The notes: a model not told the origin generated them from the letters alone. DNA of 64,000 nucleotides from Cacajao melanocephalus (GCA_963573385.1 CAUYLG010038383.1:1-64000), one strand, 5' to 3'. Counted from the first letter of the stretch, positions 22,691 to 36,214 are shown. Program-made: numbers and translations.

Positions 22691-25600
22691 AATTAAATAT
22701 AGGAAACAGTACATTAGAGAATGTATGTCTTCTTAGTCATTTGTTTATATATCAATAGACATAAATTCTTACTTAATGTTGTTGGCCATCATGGTTATAA
22801 AGTTTCCAACTTTTGGTGAATGTTTTCTTAGGCAATTATTTGCTAAGCCCCTTTTCCCCATTGGTACCCTGCCCTTATTTCTAGCCTCATTTCTTACTAC
22901 ACTGTCCTACTTTGAGCCCTCTGAGAGCTTCATGGAGCCTGTTCTCCAAAAAGCTTAGAGAGGGATTCTATTTAGCCTTGATTTGTTCCTGCTGCAAAAG
23001 TGTTTTAGGTTTGAAAACTTTCAATTATGTCATGAATGGGGAAACCTCTCTTAGGACCAGAAGGGAAAAAAATACAGTGATTTTAATTTTTTTACTCCTT
23101 AACACAGAAAGAAAGAATAAGATTATTTTTCAATTAAAGGCTCTATCTTGGCCTAAGGATTTAAGATATTCAATCTCCAAAGAATTTGGCTTCCCAGGAG
23201 TGGGAATGTTAAATTTAAGCTATAGAATTGACTTGAATTAAAGCAAATTAGTAAAATGCATAATTTTACTGAATTTGTGGAGTTTTGCTTTGGTAGAGAT
23301 TTAGTTATATGTGATTGCATGTTTTTTCTTTTTTCTTTTTGGACCATAGTCATGTAATCAGTTCTATTATATTAACTGGTTACGCATTTTTTTCTTTGTA
23401 TCATGATAGCAGTTGTTTCAATTAAATTGATCTAAGCCAAATCCCACTGATTCATTTGGGAAACAACAGGGTCACTTGACAATGAGAAAACAAAAAAGTT
23501 AAAGTGTAGAAAGAAATTGTTATCTCTGTGGGAGAAGCATTATATAATTAACTAAGGCATTAATTTTATTTTTTGAACTCACATGCTAAAAGAAAGCTAT
23601 ATTTGGACATCAGAGTGCATTTGCTTCTCTGCATAGGTAGGTGGTCTTTGATCACTTTTTCTCTGTTGCCTCATTCTGCCAGTCTATGTACCTCTGCTGG
23701 TTCTGTCTACCCTCTGCTCTCGTTGTCTCACCTGCAGCTTTTAAGCTTATCTTGGCAGAGGCAGGTAAAAATTTGGCCTCCTTATCAATTGGCCTTCCCC
23801 TTCTCCAGATCATGTGGCTAGTAGGGTGACCACATATATGTCATCTAAACTTGGGCATTTTGGCTAGTGCAAATGCTAAATGAAGAAGGACTCTGATATA
23901 AGGGGCAAAACCAGGAGTTTTACCTATAGTGTTGCATTGCTCCTGCATCTCCCTCACTGCAAATATCCAGGGCTCAGTCCTTCAATCTCAGGGACTAGGT
24001 ACATATATTGCTTCAAGGCATAGTTATTTCTATCTCCACCATGCTGGCTTAATCAATTAACACTGAGTTTTTGTTTTTACTTTACTCCCAAATTTGGTCC
24101 AGTTACCTTTTATGTTCAGTGCTAGAATTCTGCCCTATACCCCAGAATAAGAGCTTGACATCCTTCCATAAACTCATTAGTCTTCTGCTCTTACACTAAA
24201 GCTTTATATTTAAACAGTAACCAAGAGGCTGAGGCCTGTCCCTACTGAACACAAATGCTGCTTGCTGCCTGACTTGTCACCCATGTGAGGCTTGGAGCAC
24301 TACACATCCTGGTTTGTTTTATTATCAAAATCTATCAACCTGATGGCAATCTGCTATCTCATCAGAGACCTATGATACTAGCTGCTTTCTTAATGTTGAC
24401 ACATGCTTCTGTGCTTCCAGATCTTTGAAACTTTTATAACTACCTATATTTCTGGAGGAAGACTCTTTAGGTAGTTATTTCCTTTCTTGTCCTTCCTTTT
24501 CAGATCAGTACATATATCTAATATTACTTCCATGCTCCACTCATAGTCTACGTAGCCTTGTAAGAACCATCATTCTGCTCACCAGAGGGCCAAATTTTAC
24601 TAAGGACCTTCCTACGTTCAACAACAATGTGGCAGACATAATTTGGAGTATAAATTTAAATATAGACTTGCTTGTGGAAGGGTAGATTACAAGAGATTGA
24701 AAGCAGGATTCACAGCAATTATGTCATTAAAGAGAATCAAAATGAAGAAACTGGAAAATGTTGGGAACGAATTTTATATTGGTGTTGTGTCAGTTAAATT
24801 GCAGTGTTGGTAAGCAACATAATCAACTTTAAAAATTTAAGTGAAAAGGGAACTTGTTGGAGGAACATCGGTATCATATGCAGAATGAAAGAAAGAGCTG
24901 TAATACTTTGTCCCTTGACCTTTGAGCACTGAGGTCCTCATTCCCCAGCTTCTGAATGTGTTGGAAGCTCACCACTGTCAACCCACTCACTCTCTGGGAA
25001 TTTAACTTGGCTAAAGAGAGCTGACTTCCCAGGGGTGTGACCTTGATTGAAGCCACTCTGTTTAGCCTTATTCAATTTCCATTCCATGACAGCTTGATGG
25101 GGGAACGTACCTTTTTCTCTTTGGCTCAATCTAGGACACCTCTGAAGAGCCATCTAGCTCCAGAATTCTCCATAGGATTGGCTGAAGACTCCGTTGCAAC
25201 TACACCACATCTCAACCTCTCCTACTTCCCAATATGTTTCGTTTCACTTCCTTAAAGGCAGATTTTGATCCCAAGATCAATCTTATAGAGGATGGAGCTG
25301 ATTTATTGCTTTAATGGGATAACTCTACCATTAGCTCCAGCGATAACGTGAAAGTATGATTTTGACTCTTGGGCAAGACTAGAGTAGTAGGATTGATCAC
25401 ATTCTGTTAAAAGTCTGAAACTTCCCTGCCAAGCCCCAATTTTATTTTATGTTTTTACTGATGGTTTCCAAATGTTTTAACTGGTTAAACAGCCTGGTTT
25501 GACAGCATGACCAGAGAGGCATAAAAATTTTATTGAAGCTTCTGCTTTGAGCTCTCCCAAAGCCAAGCTTTCGCACATAGCTTTTGGTTGAATCCAGATA

Positions 25601-25968
25601 TGAGGCACAATCCTTGCACATATAAGGCCCACGAGAGCTAGTGTATGGATATCTTTCTGATCATAATGTTTGCCTGTGCTTGCTTTTTTTATGGCACTGT
25701 ATCTTTTGTCTTTAAATAAAACTGTTACATAAGTATGCTCTATAGGGTCTACGAGTCCTTTAAATATCTATATATGGGAAATATTTTCAATCACTGAGTA
25801 AGCTTCCCATATGCAGATCTCAGTCTCAGAGACTGTTTCCTGAAGAATTCTGACCTGTGAAAACAATGAACTTTTAGAAAGTGTGGTGATCAAATAAGCT
25901 CTGGTGTTTTCAACAGCCAGAAAGTAGAAATTGTCTAAGATTTCCTAAACTCCTTTGTCTTCAGTCTT
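22691..25968. other. Long stretch without recognised genes; possible L2 trace
   Basis: Around 22840-22930 (cattggtaccctgcccttat, ttctagcctcatttctta) there may be an L2 fragment. The rest holds nothing I can name. Frames at 22912-23241 and 23573-23829 have no motif and are treated as chance. Confidence 0.45.
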
Positions 25969-26433
25969 TGCTATGGGTTGAATTGTGATCTCCAAAATTT
26001 GTATGCTGAAGTTTTAACCCCCAGAACTTCAGAATGTGACTTTATTTGGAAATAGGGTCACTGCAGGCATAATTAGTTAAGATGAAGTCATACTGGAGTA
26101 GGGTGGACCCCTAATCCAATATGACCAGCGTTCTTACATACAGAGAAAATGTGAATACACACACACACACACACACACATAAACACACAGCCATGTGAAA
26201 ATGAAAGTAGAGATCAGGGTATTGCAGCAGAAGTCAAGAAACACCCAGGACTGACAGCAAATCACCAGAAGCTAGGAGAAAGGAGTGGATCAGATTTCTC
26301 CCTCACAACACTCAGAAGGTTAGGCTCACTCTACCATCACCTTGACTTTTAGACTTCAGAATGGTGACACAATGATTTCTGTTGTTTAAGCCACCCACTT
26401 TGTGGTACTTGGCAGCCTTAACAAAACAATACA
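25969..26433 (+). mobile_element. MLT1-type LTR (MaLR, ERVL-related)
   Basis: It starts tgctatgggttgaattgtg and ends gcagccttaacaaaacaatacag-like. Inside are taacccccagaacttcagaa, gaccagcgttcttacata, gccatgtgaa and ttctgttgtttaagccaccc, the MLT1 signature in order. A CA microsatellite grew inside it. It looks like a solo LTR. Confidence 0.87.
26157..26179. repeat. (CA)n microsatellite in the MLT1
   Basis: Uninterrupted CA run of about 23 bases. Confidence 0.95.
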
Positions 26434-26747
26434 GTCTCTGCTTAAGATCCAAATTTCCAGGAAGGTAGTTCTGATCTGTCCACTGATCAAACAAACAAAA
26501 TTGTCACACTGAGACAAGGTAGCAGAGTATCAGAAATGAATTTGAAGTTTCAGGCCAATTGATTAGAAAAATGATACTTCTCCTAACTGGAAAACTAGAA
26601 CGCTGGAGTTGAAACAAATTTTATGGGTAACACATTGTTTTATTTACTTGACATAGTGGTAGTAATGGTATATCTATGTGGAGATACCAGCAGGAGATTA
26701 GAAATTTCAGTTTAGAGATTGAGAGAGGGGCTGAAATTAAAGATTTA
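26434..26747. other. Unassigned spacer
   Basis: Nothing recognised between the MLT1 and the Tigger element. Confidence 0.5.
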
Positions 26748-27773
26748 CAGTTGATCCTTAAGCAACAGAGGGATTGTAGGGGAGCTGACTCCTTGTGCAG
26801 TAAAAAATCTGAGTATAACTTTGGACTCCTCAAAAACTTAACTACGAATAGCCTACTCTTGACCAGAAGTCTCGACAATAACATAAACAGTTGATGAACA
26901 CATATTTTGTATGTTATATGTATTATATACTATAATCTTATAATAAAGCAATTGAGAGAAAAACTGTTATGAAGAAAAATACATTTATAGCACGGTATTG
27001 TATTTATCAATACTGTAAGTTTACATCACCTATTTAAAAGATTAATTATCTGAAATGGCAGGTGCCCATAACAGCAGAACTCAATTTATGATACATATCA
27101 AGCAATTTAACTTTTTCATGTAATGTCATGACTTTGCTTCTTGGGAGCACTTCCCAGCGTCACTGGTGGCCCCACCTGTGGGTCCCTCGGTGTTACTCAA
27201 GGTTTGTGATATTGCACCAAACAGATGCAAAATACTTCAGAACTTTGAAATCACTTTTTAATGCAATACAAAACTTACTGGATAGACCTGCGTATATGGA
27301 AATCATTATCATCACAGGTGTTTTAAGTGGATAGTTACAACACTTGCGCTCACTGCAATAGCAACAGGAAGTAGCTATGATATTGTTGCGCTAGTGCAGT
27401 ATGTACTAAAGTGAATTTTATGCAATTATGATTCAATGTTGCATTTTTGCTTTTGTTTACATTTATCTGACTGTCAATGGTGCCATGTATGGTCTGTGTT
27501 TGTGGGTGTAAGGTTTGATAAATTTGAACATTTTATCATAGATTCGTATGTATTTTATGGTAATATATGATAAAATAGACTGGTATCAAATATATTTTAT
27601 GTATTCATAATATACCTAAACGTCTTATTTTAAAAAAATATTTTAAGTCACATGGTTCATCTGCAAGTTTTTTCAAATTGTCACAAATTTCCAATTTTCT
27701 AATATATTTATTTTTAAAAGTCTACATATAAGTGGACCCATGCAGTTCAAACTTGTGTTGCTCGAGTCAACTA
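26748..27773. mobile_element. TcMar-Tigger DNA transposon, about 1.0 kb
   Basis: The ends are inverted copies: cagttgatccttaagcaac at the left, and on the right ttgtgttgctcgagtcaact, the complement of a similar end. TA dinucleotides flank both sides, the target site of Tc1/mariner elements. Internal text aaaacttaactacgaatagc and tattttgtatgttatatgta is typical of non-autonomous Tigger copies. No transposase frame survives. Confidence 0.85.
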
Positions 27774-28119
27774 TATGTAAGAGTGATTTTTACAGAAGTA
27801 ACTTTTGAAGAAATTGGATCGTTAATCACTGGCTATGGGCTGGACCAGGAGTAAGCTCAACTGCACCTGAAAGGTTGCACCATAGCAGATGGTTTCTGTG
27901 GGTAGTGCTGGAGGAATTGAGGGAAAAACAACCAGCTATTGCTGGTTAGTAGCTTAAGTTTTCGGGCCAGCCAGAGAAGAGAGAAATTTATTCAAAAAAG
28001 TTAGTGTGCCAAATTTTATTGTAAGAAATAATGTGGGCTCAAGAACTCGGAGCCAAGGCCAAAAGCACATTATGGAGAGAAAAATTCAGCAGAGAAGTCA
28101 CATTAAAATCTAGTTGGCG
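27774..28119. other. Unassigned spacer
   Basis: Nothing recognised with confidence. Confidence 0.4.
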
Positions 28120-29020
28120 TCAATACATTAATTTACTGGGAAAAAGAAGAGTCTTTTCAACAAATGGTGCTGGAACATATGTATGTTCAAAAGAATAGAG
28201 TTGGTCTCTTATATCACACCATATATAAAAATTAATTCAAAACGGATCAAAGACCTAAATATAACAGCTGACTTATTAAACTCTTAGAAGAAAACATAGG
28301 CATAAATCTCATAAATCTTCATGACTTCGGATTAGGTAATAATCTCTTAGATGCAGCAGTAAAAAGTAAAGCAATGACAATAACCAAATGAACAAATGAG
28401 ACAAAAATTAAAAATGTGTTGTAATTTGAAGGACACCATCAATGAAGTGGAAAAAAACCTTACAGAATTAAAATAGAGGCAAAGGATTCAATTAGACATT
28501 TTTCCAAAGAAGAGAGTCAAATCGCAGTAGACAGATGAAAAGATGCTCCTATAATTAACCATCACAGAAATGCAAATCAAAAGCCTGATTAGATATCACT
28601 GAGATAAAAAGAAAAGTAATAATAAGTTTTGGTGAGAATATAAAGAAATTGGAACTCTCAACTGTAGAAGGTGTCTGTTGCTCTGGAAACAGTCCAAATT
28701 TTTTAAAAAAGGTTAAACAGAGCTTCCTCACAACCCAGTAGTTTCACCCCTAGATATATACCTTGAGAAATAAAGCAAATATCCACATAAAACTTGTACA
28801 CCAATATTCATAGTAGCATTATACATAACAGCCAAAATGTGGAAATAATTCAAATGTTTATCAACTAAAGAATGGATAAACAAAATTTGGTATATCTTTG
28901 CAATACAATATTATTGGACTACAAAAATGAATGAAGTTCTGATGTTCTCTACAACATGAATGAACCTTTGAACATTACACTAAAAGTCACAAAGAACCAC
29001 ACATTGTATGATTTCGTATA
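28120..29020 (+). mobile_element. Old L1 (L1M-type) ORF2 3' end, first part
   Basis: Text such as caacaaatggtgctggaac, ggacaccatcaatgaagtgg, atgcaaatcaaaagcc, gtagcattatacataacagc and tggataaacaaaatttggta follows the ORF2 C-terminal end of old L1s. It is interrupted at 29020 by a Tigger element and continues at 30302. Frames are broken. Confidence 0.8.
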
Positions 29021-29882
29021 TAGTTATGCATTGCTTAACAACAGAGATATGTTCTGAGAAGTGCATCATTAAGCCATTTTGTCCTTGTGCGAACATCATA
29101 GATTGTACTTCACAAACCTACATGGTTTATAGCCTGTTATACTATGATATGGTCTATTGCTCCTAGGCTACAAATTTGCATAGCGTGTTAGTGTTCTGAA
29201 TAGTGTGGGCAATTATAACACCACAGTATTTGTGTGTCCAAATGTATCTAAGCATAGAAAAGGTGCAGTAAAAATTTGGAATAAAAGATGAAAAGTAGTA
29301 CATCTGTATAGATTACCTATTATGAATGGGGTTTTCAGGACTGGAAGTTTCTCTGGGTGAGGCAGCGAGTGGTGAATGAATGTGAAGGCCTGGGACATCA
29401 CTGTACATTCCGCAGGTTTTATAAACACTGTACACTTAGGCCACACTAAATTTATTTAAAACATTTCTTTCTTCAATAACAACCTTAGCTTACTATAACT
29501 TTTTTACTTAATGGCCTTCTTGTAACTTTTTGACTGTTTTGTAATCACACAGTATAAAACACAAACACATCGTACAGCTGTACAAAAATATTTTCATTTT
29601 AATATCTCTATCCTATCTGCCTTTTTGTCTTTAAAATTTTTTAGTCTTTTTTTTTTAATGTTTAAACTTCTTTGTTAAAAAACAGAGGCACAAGCACAAA
29701 CTTTACCATAGGCCTACATGGGGTCAAGATCATTAAAATCACTGTCTCCCACCTACACATCTTGTCCCCCTGAAAGATTTTCAGGGATGATAACATGCAC
29801 AGAGCTGTCATCTTTTATGATAACAATGCCTTCTTCTGGAATACCTCCTGAAGGGCCTGCCTTTCGGCTGTTTTACAGTAAA

Positions 29883-29931
<49 letters not shown>

Positions 29932-30301
29932 CATTATATATATATAATATACATTATATATATATATATATATATAAAAGTAGAAGGAGTACACTCTAAA
30001 ATAAAAAGCTTATGGTATAGTAAATATATAAGGCAGTAATGTATAATATAGTTGTTTATGATCAAGTGTTATGTACCATACATAATTGTATGTGCTAGAT
30101 TTTATATGACCATCAGTACAGCAGATTTGCTTACAGTGGCGTCACCACAAACATAGTGAATAGTGTGTTGCACTGTGACGTTAAGACTGCCATGATGTCA
30201 ATAGGCAGTAATAATTTTCCAGCTCCATTATAATCCTATGGAACCACTGTGGTATATATGGTCTGTTGTTCACCAAAACTGTTAAATAGCATATGACCAT
30301 G
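29021..30301. mobile_element. TcMar-Tigger DNA transposon, about 1.28 kb, inside an L1
   Basis: The left end tagttatgcattgcttaac and the right end (tagcatatgaccatg, complementary in style) are Tigger-type termini, flanked by TA at 29019-29020 and 30302-30303. Interior text ctattgctcctaggctacaa and cctatggaaccactgtggta is typical. A long TA tract expanded in the middle. No intact transposase. Confidence 0.82.
29884..29976. repeat. AT-rich dinucleotide tract (TA)n, about 93 bp
   Basis: A pure TA run of about 40 bases (29885-29924), then two spaced copies of aatatacattatatata and a second TA run. It is self-complementary and able to extrude as a cruciform. Confidence 0.96.
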
Positions 30302-30560
30302 TATAAAATATTTAAAATAGGGAAATCGAAATATAAAGTAAATTAGTAGTTGCTTAGGGCTGGCAGGGGAAATTATGATTAAGGAGTGTGGAGTTTCTGG
30401 GTGATAATAATGTTATAAAATTGATTGTGCTCATGGTTGCACAACTCTGTATTATACTAAGAACCTATATTATACCTTATATATTTTCAATGGATGAATT
30501 GTGTAGTATGTGAATTATGTCTCAATAAGTTGTTTTGAAAATCAAATAAAAAATGGAAAA
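30302..30560 (+). mobile_element. Old L1 (L1M-type) 3' UTR, second part
   Basis: The sequence gtagttgcttagggctggca, tgctcatggttgcacaactc and gtgaattatgtctcaataag is the 3' end of an L1M, continuing the copy broken by the Tigger. An 18-bp tail unit (aatcaaataaaaaatgg-like) is repeated twice at 30540-30575. Confidence 0.82.
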
Positions 30561-32459
30561 TCAAATAAAAAATGAGTGTAGACATGGAGAGTAAGTTTCA
30601 GGAATAGGTCCAGTTTTATGTGTGAAACATCAGGATCAAATAGACGACAAAAGCAGAGTCATGTTGCTGAATGATAAGAAAGATGTAAGAAAATGCCTCG
30701 TCACTCACTAGCAAGAATATGTAACTGCGTTAGTGAGAAATACTGGTAAAATGAAAAGATTTTATTTTTTAAGATAAATTTTGACTATTCTATGTTGATC
30801 CTTCTCTGTCTTTTCTTAACAGGATTTTAGCCAGATTTTCTAACTTTTCTGCTATTTTTGCCAGTCAGAAAAGGCCAATTCTTGTGTTCAAGAATTTGCC
30901 CTTTATATTTAAAATTTAACTTTTATATCCAATGCAAAGCGATTCTCCTCTCTTCCTCCGAGAAAGGGCAGAAGTTGTGCAGGAGGGACTGTTGTCTGCC
31001 TCTCAGACATTTTTCAGCTTTTCTCACTTCTCAGCTGTTTCTTTTTACCACGTTTAAGTGGTGCTATCTCTGGGGCAGTGATGAAGGAGAAGGAACGATG
31101 TTTCCATGCTTCAGAGCAGATTCCAGGTGAACACACACAGACCTGCACCCTTGCCCTTAGCACTCTGGTAAAGACTTGACGTTGTGAAAGGTTGTGGTCA
31201 TTCCCCTCCCATGTGAACTGGCCTTTATTGACTCTTTCTCTGGGAGTTTTCTAAATACTGGTATTGGCTTCTTTTTAAAAAAGGTCAGTTTCCCTCTCCT
31301 GCTGCTATTTAGCCTTGACCATTATTCTTTATGCTATTTTACCTAAGTCCTTGGAGGAATGTTCAATGTAAGCAATTTCCGCTTTGCTGTCAATCCTATG
31401 AGTTACATATGAGCTATTATTTGTTACAAATTGTTAATTCTAGCAATTTACTGAAGAGGTTATTACATCAAAGTATTGTACTTTGGGGTTGACTTTTCCT
31501 TTTTTCTGGTACCGCCCTAGTTTGAGGGGTGTGGAAACATCAGATATTGTCACCACACCTTTCACTCTCTTCTTTGCTTTTTTTTCTTTATCTGCTATTT
31601 CCTCCTATTTCATCATTGCTTCCATCAAAACACCAGATTCAGTTGAAACTCTATTCAAATTCAGCAAAATCATTAATAGCTGGAAACTATGTGTGCATCT
31701 CCTCATTAATTGTCTTGCTGCCTTCTGCAGAGTTAAACCACATTATCCAGGTGCTGGCATGTTGAACACAAAGGCCCATTAAGTGCTAAATAATTTACTT
31801 CTAGTTCTTCCAAACGCTACCATATTCTCTAGTGACTTGGGCAGCAGTGGTGCTTATATTTGTAGACTTGTCTTCTTTGTCAAATCTGGCAGTGGCTTTT
31901 TTGACATCACTAAAAATGACACTGACAGTAGAGTCCTTGGGGTGACCCACATGTATTATTTTTAAGAAAACAGATGTCACAGTATTGTGGAAACAATCAT
32001 ATTACTGGCACTTAAAATCATACCTCACTGTGCCACGGTAAAAATAACTTGGGACAACAGATCTGAGTTTGATTAAGAATACTGTGGAAAACAGAGTGAG
32101 GTAGAATAGAAACTACACATTTTAAAGTTCTGCTACCTACTTCTCTCATCCCAGTACCACAGGATGCAGCTACTCAATCTATGAGCTGGTCAGGCATAAA
32201 AATTCTCACTTCACTTTATGTACTTTGCAAGTAGACAATTTTGGATCTGCAGTTGCTAACATCTCCAGAGGCCAGGCAGCATAGACTTTTGGATGACTTT
32301 CAGAGCCACAAAGGAAAAATGGGAACCCACAATTGGGAAGGAATAATTCAGTACCACTTGACTTGAGATTTTGAAGTTTAGTTCTCATTTCATTAATAGC
32401 CAAGGAAGAACATATGCTGGAAGAAGCACACAAGTGAAAAACAAAACAAAACTAAACAG

Positions 32460-32504
<45 letters not shown>

Positions 32505-32796
32505 AATTGCATTCTTTATACTTATGCATAAAACATTTAATTTAACTATTCTTGACTTTACCTGATTGTCATGTACATCATTGGAAGAAGGAATTAAGTC
32601 TCATTTTTATAATTAGTCTGCCAGCCCAGAAGGAGAAGCTACACCAAGTCATGGGATATGTTGAGCCCTTAATACTGGGTCCCACCCTAAGCTACTGATG
32701 CTGTGTTTTCCAACTAACTACATTTAACTGGATGAGAAGAGCATGCCTGCTGCATACACGGGGAGGAAAGGTTGGGAGAGTGTGCATGGTTATAAC
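30561..32796. other. Unassigned sequence with a CA microsatellite
   Basis: No gene or clear repeat seen. Frames at 31483-31782 and 31529-31765 overlap in two phases and have no motif. A CA tract lies near 32463. Confidence 0.45.
32463..32502. repeat. (CA)n microsatellite, about 40 bp
   Basis: Uninterrupted CA run; probably polymorphic. Confidence 0.97.
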
Positions 32797-32812
32797 AAAT
32801 CTGTTCTATGTT

Positions 32813-33064
32813 GGGAGGCTGAGGCGGCTGGATCGCCTGAAGACAGGAGTTTGAGACCGACCTGACCAACATGGTGAAACCCCATCTCTATTGAAATACA
32901 AAAATTAGCTGAGTGTGGTGGAGAGTGCCTGTAATACTCAGGAGGCTGAGGCAGGAGAATCACTTGAACCCAGGAGGTGGAGGTTGCAGTGAACCGAGAT
33001 CATGCCTTGCACTCCAGCCTGGGCAACAACAGTGAAACTCCATCTCAAAAAACAAAACAAATAA
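32813..33064 (+). mobile_element. Alu SINE, 5'-truncated
   Basis: Starts at gggaggctgaggcgg, lacking the first ~45 bases, and ends gcctgggcaacaacagtgaa with an A-rich tail. The 16-bp target duplication aaatctgttctatgtt (32797-32812) recurs as aaatctgttttatgtt (33065-33080), so the truncation happened at insertion. Confidence 0.97.
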
Positions 33065-33169
33065 AAATCTGTTTTATGTTCCCAGACTTGAAGTCATAGC
33101 TTTCCTTTTCCTTTGGGACAGAAGAAAGTCTACTAATCTCACTTTATCTCCAACTCTGGCTCATCATGG

Positions 33170-33985
33170 CTGTTTTTCTAAAATATATCTAACTCATCTA
33201 TGTTCTTCCATTTTCTTCTCTTTCAATCTTCCTTTTCCACCCTATGTGCCAGTATCAGATAGACTAGCTTTCCTAAACTCATTCTTTGTTGTCTATCAAA
33301 GCAAGTCCATTTCCCTAGCTTGGCCCTTCATCCCTATCCACCAATACCCTCCCTCACTCTCATATCTTGACCTTACTCCTCACATCTCAAGGTCTCTCCC
33401 ACTTCCGAAGCTGCCTCATGTCCCATCTAAAGTGTGTTCACATCCCCTTGGCTCTGTCACTGTTTCTCAGCTGTGGGAAACCATTATTTCTGCTGCCCCC
33501 AGAAATTCCAATATATTCCTTATTCCTTTACTCCATTAAGAATCCTGGCTTTTGCTTACCCTACCAGACAGGGGTTTGTAAAACTTTGCTTTCCTTGATT
33601 TGTATTATAAAAGCAAGTTACTGGCTTGGTTTTTAAACAAAACATATAAAATTGTTGTAATACTGAATATGTGTTTCTTTCCAAATAACACCCTTTCTTT
33701 TCACTTACAGGACATTCTTCCTCCCTTGAAAATGAAGGACATAGTTAACTCCTGCATTCCTCTCCAGGCAGCATAATCTTAGCCTTCTCTGTTGTCATCT
33801 TTATTCTCTCTTCTTTGAACTCCTAAGACACTTCTTTGTGACATGTACCCATTTATTTCTTAGTTCTTGTGTGTTATTATTTTTTCAATGAAATGGATGA
33901 AGTTCTTGAGAACAGTAGCCATGTCATATTTCTCAATATTTTCAACTAGCCTAATGTCAGGCATGTGATAAATGCTTAAGTTCCT
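33170..33985 (+). mobile_element. L2 LINE fragments (ancient)
   Basis: The later part, ttcttgagaacagtagccatg through ctaatgtcaggcatgtgata to aatgctta, is a good match to the L2 3' end. The earlier part has L2-like pyrimidine-rich text. Frames at 33246-33636 fall in this and are not genes. Confidence 0.55.
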
Positions 33986-36134
33986 ATTATCAATTTGTTC
34001 TGCTGAATAATTGGAAATTTCTGCCATTTTAAACATATATCTGTCTGAATTATGGATACTAACCATGTTTGTAAAAATCAAACACACTAATAATTCATGT
34101 ATTTTATGGAGAAAAATTATAGTCTCCTGGCTCTGGGCAAATTTTGTACACATGCAAAAATACTCAGAAAAATAACAGGGATAATGAAATACATGTTTCT
34201 GAGTTGAATGCGGTTTTCAAGGTAATCACTACCATATATTTAGTGACAATTATTCTCAATGCCTAACAGTTTCTGGGAATTTGTGAATGGTTTACTCATT
34301 AAACTGTTGCTTACAATCTATCCCAACTTGTTTTTCCTACTCTAATCTCTCTTTTCACAAACTATCCCTTGTTCAGGGGGAAAAATATGTGTGTGAGGAA
34401 TACTTTCCACTCATCTTGCCAACCCTGTTAAGAAACATTTCATTTGTTCTTCCAAAGCTAATGTTTACGTTTCATAGATATGACTTTCATCTGAAATCTG
34501 ATATTTTAGAAGTTTTCATTTACCACTTTAGAAGCAATGTTTTGTCCATGTTACATAGGTATTCACCACCATTACTTTCACTGATTTCTGTATCAAATAT
34601 GATTGTGAAACAAATCAGTGGAATACATTGATAATAAATAAATTATTTTCAAACCATTTTAGCATGCACTTACAGTACCCTGGATTTGTGTAGCTATGTG
34701 GATAATTCACTGCTGGGGGAATGCTACCATAATTTAAATAGGAAACTAGTTTTGTTTTCTAAATAAAGTTCGATGGTATGCAGAAATAATATTCTCCTAT
34801 CCTTAGTTTTAAAGCACTCAAGGAAGCGTAAAAACCTTCTGGAATTTCATGTATTCAAGTGGGGTTTTAAACATGTTATTTCATTTCTTAACAATTCAAG
34901 CATACTTCTTACACATTTGCTTGTTCTTCTATGGAGTGCCAAGTTGACCTTGTGTGTGTGTATATATATATAATGATTGTCAAAGATAATGAATTTTTAA
35001 AGTATTTTCTTGATTTATGTTATTGGCTCACCAACTATTCCCAGGGAAAATGAGGTGGAATACTTCCAAATATGCCTTTCTCTCCTTCCTCCTTACACCT
35101 CTCTTTCCTGCCAAAATCTTGTTTTTACAGTTTTATTTTGATACTGATGCTCACTCTGTGTGGTCCTTTTCTAATAAGGAAATAGAGATAGAAAAACACC
35201 CCAATTTCTTTTCTCCTTTACCGTAATCCTAGCCTCTCGGGGATTTGGAGGTCAGTGATTTGCTCTCTGTTCCCCAACCCTTCCATTCTCCCCCAGATAG
35301 GAGCTTATTGGATGAAGTGAGAACAGTGGTGCCTTGTGACGTGGGGACTTGGCAGTGCTTGACCTAGTACTTTTCTCTAGGTGCATACACCTGCAGTTCA
35401 CTGTGGCTGAATTGTTGGATCAGCCAGTCAAACAATTTGTTCTTTTTAATGAATTAATTGGGTGTTTAGCTGCAATGACAAATCACAGTCCTGAATTAAA
35501 AGGGTAAAACGGTGACTTGTATAAGGATAACCTAAATTATTTGAAGAAAAAGGCAGAGCAGTGTTATGCTCACTATGCATCCAAGAAAATATCAAAACCT
35601 AATGTCATCTGACTCTGCCATTTCAGAGATAAAGTGTTAAATGGATGTCATTCCTACTTTTGTTTTATTACCCGGATATAATGTATGAGTGAGTTTAAAT
35701 GGAAGACTTTCAAAATATTAATGTTGAACTGGATTCAAAGTTTGGGGAAAAAACAATTATTTTAAAAGTGCAGATACATTGGAGGTTTAACACAGTAAAA
35801 CCCTAGAAATTATAAGTTTAGCTTAAAACTCTGTCATTAACACATCCCTTTAGAATATAACAGAGAGCAATACATTCTCACATTGCCATAGTGCCCTTTG
35901 TTCTGTAATCCTACAGAACGTAACAGCAAATACAGTTAAAATTAACAACAGAGCAACAGATTTCCTGAAGGAATTATTGTAGGCGGATGGAAGCGAAACA
36001 AATCAGCTTAAAGTTTAGATTAAAGAAATCAACCATGGGGACTTTTTATTTCATTTCACAATGCATCCAGAGTCAGAGGACTCCAGGTTTATAACTGAGT
36101 TACAGTTTGGCTGGTAACTAAAAACAATTGATGT
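33986..36134. other. Unassigned, repeat-poor stretch; possible conserved non-coding DNA
   Basis: No interspersed repeat recognised. 34951-34973 is a short TG/TA tract. The part 35380-36130 is repeat-free and rich in TAAT-type words, but conservation cannot be judged here. Frames at 34287-34631 and 35017-35226 lack motifs. Confidence 0.45.
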
Positions 36135-36214
36135 TCATTTAACGTGTTATTTACAGGCACTAAGCACTCAGCACACATTAACATTTTTAATCTCACAAGG
36201 ATCCTATGAGATGG
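36135..36214 (-). mobile_element. MIR SINE, part 1 (interrupted)
   Basis: The plus strand reads tatttacaggcactaagcac then tctcacaaggatcctatgag, the reverse of MIR. Its expected continuation (ttcattttacagatgaag) resumes at 36689, after an MLT1. Confidence 0.75.

Noticed and set aside
29718..29999. 93-codon frame with an Ile-Tyr repeat
   Set aside because: Translation of the TA tract within the Tigger element.
32371..32565. Frame with a Thr-His repeat
   Set aside because: It is the translation of the CA microsatellite at 32463-32502.
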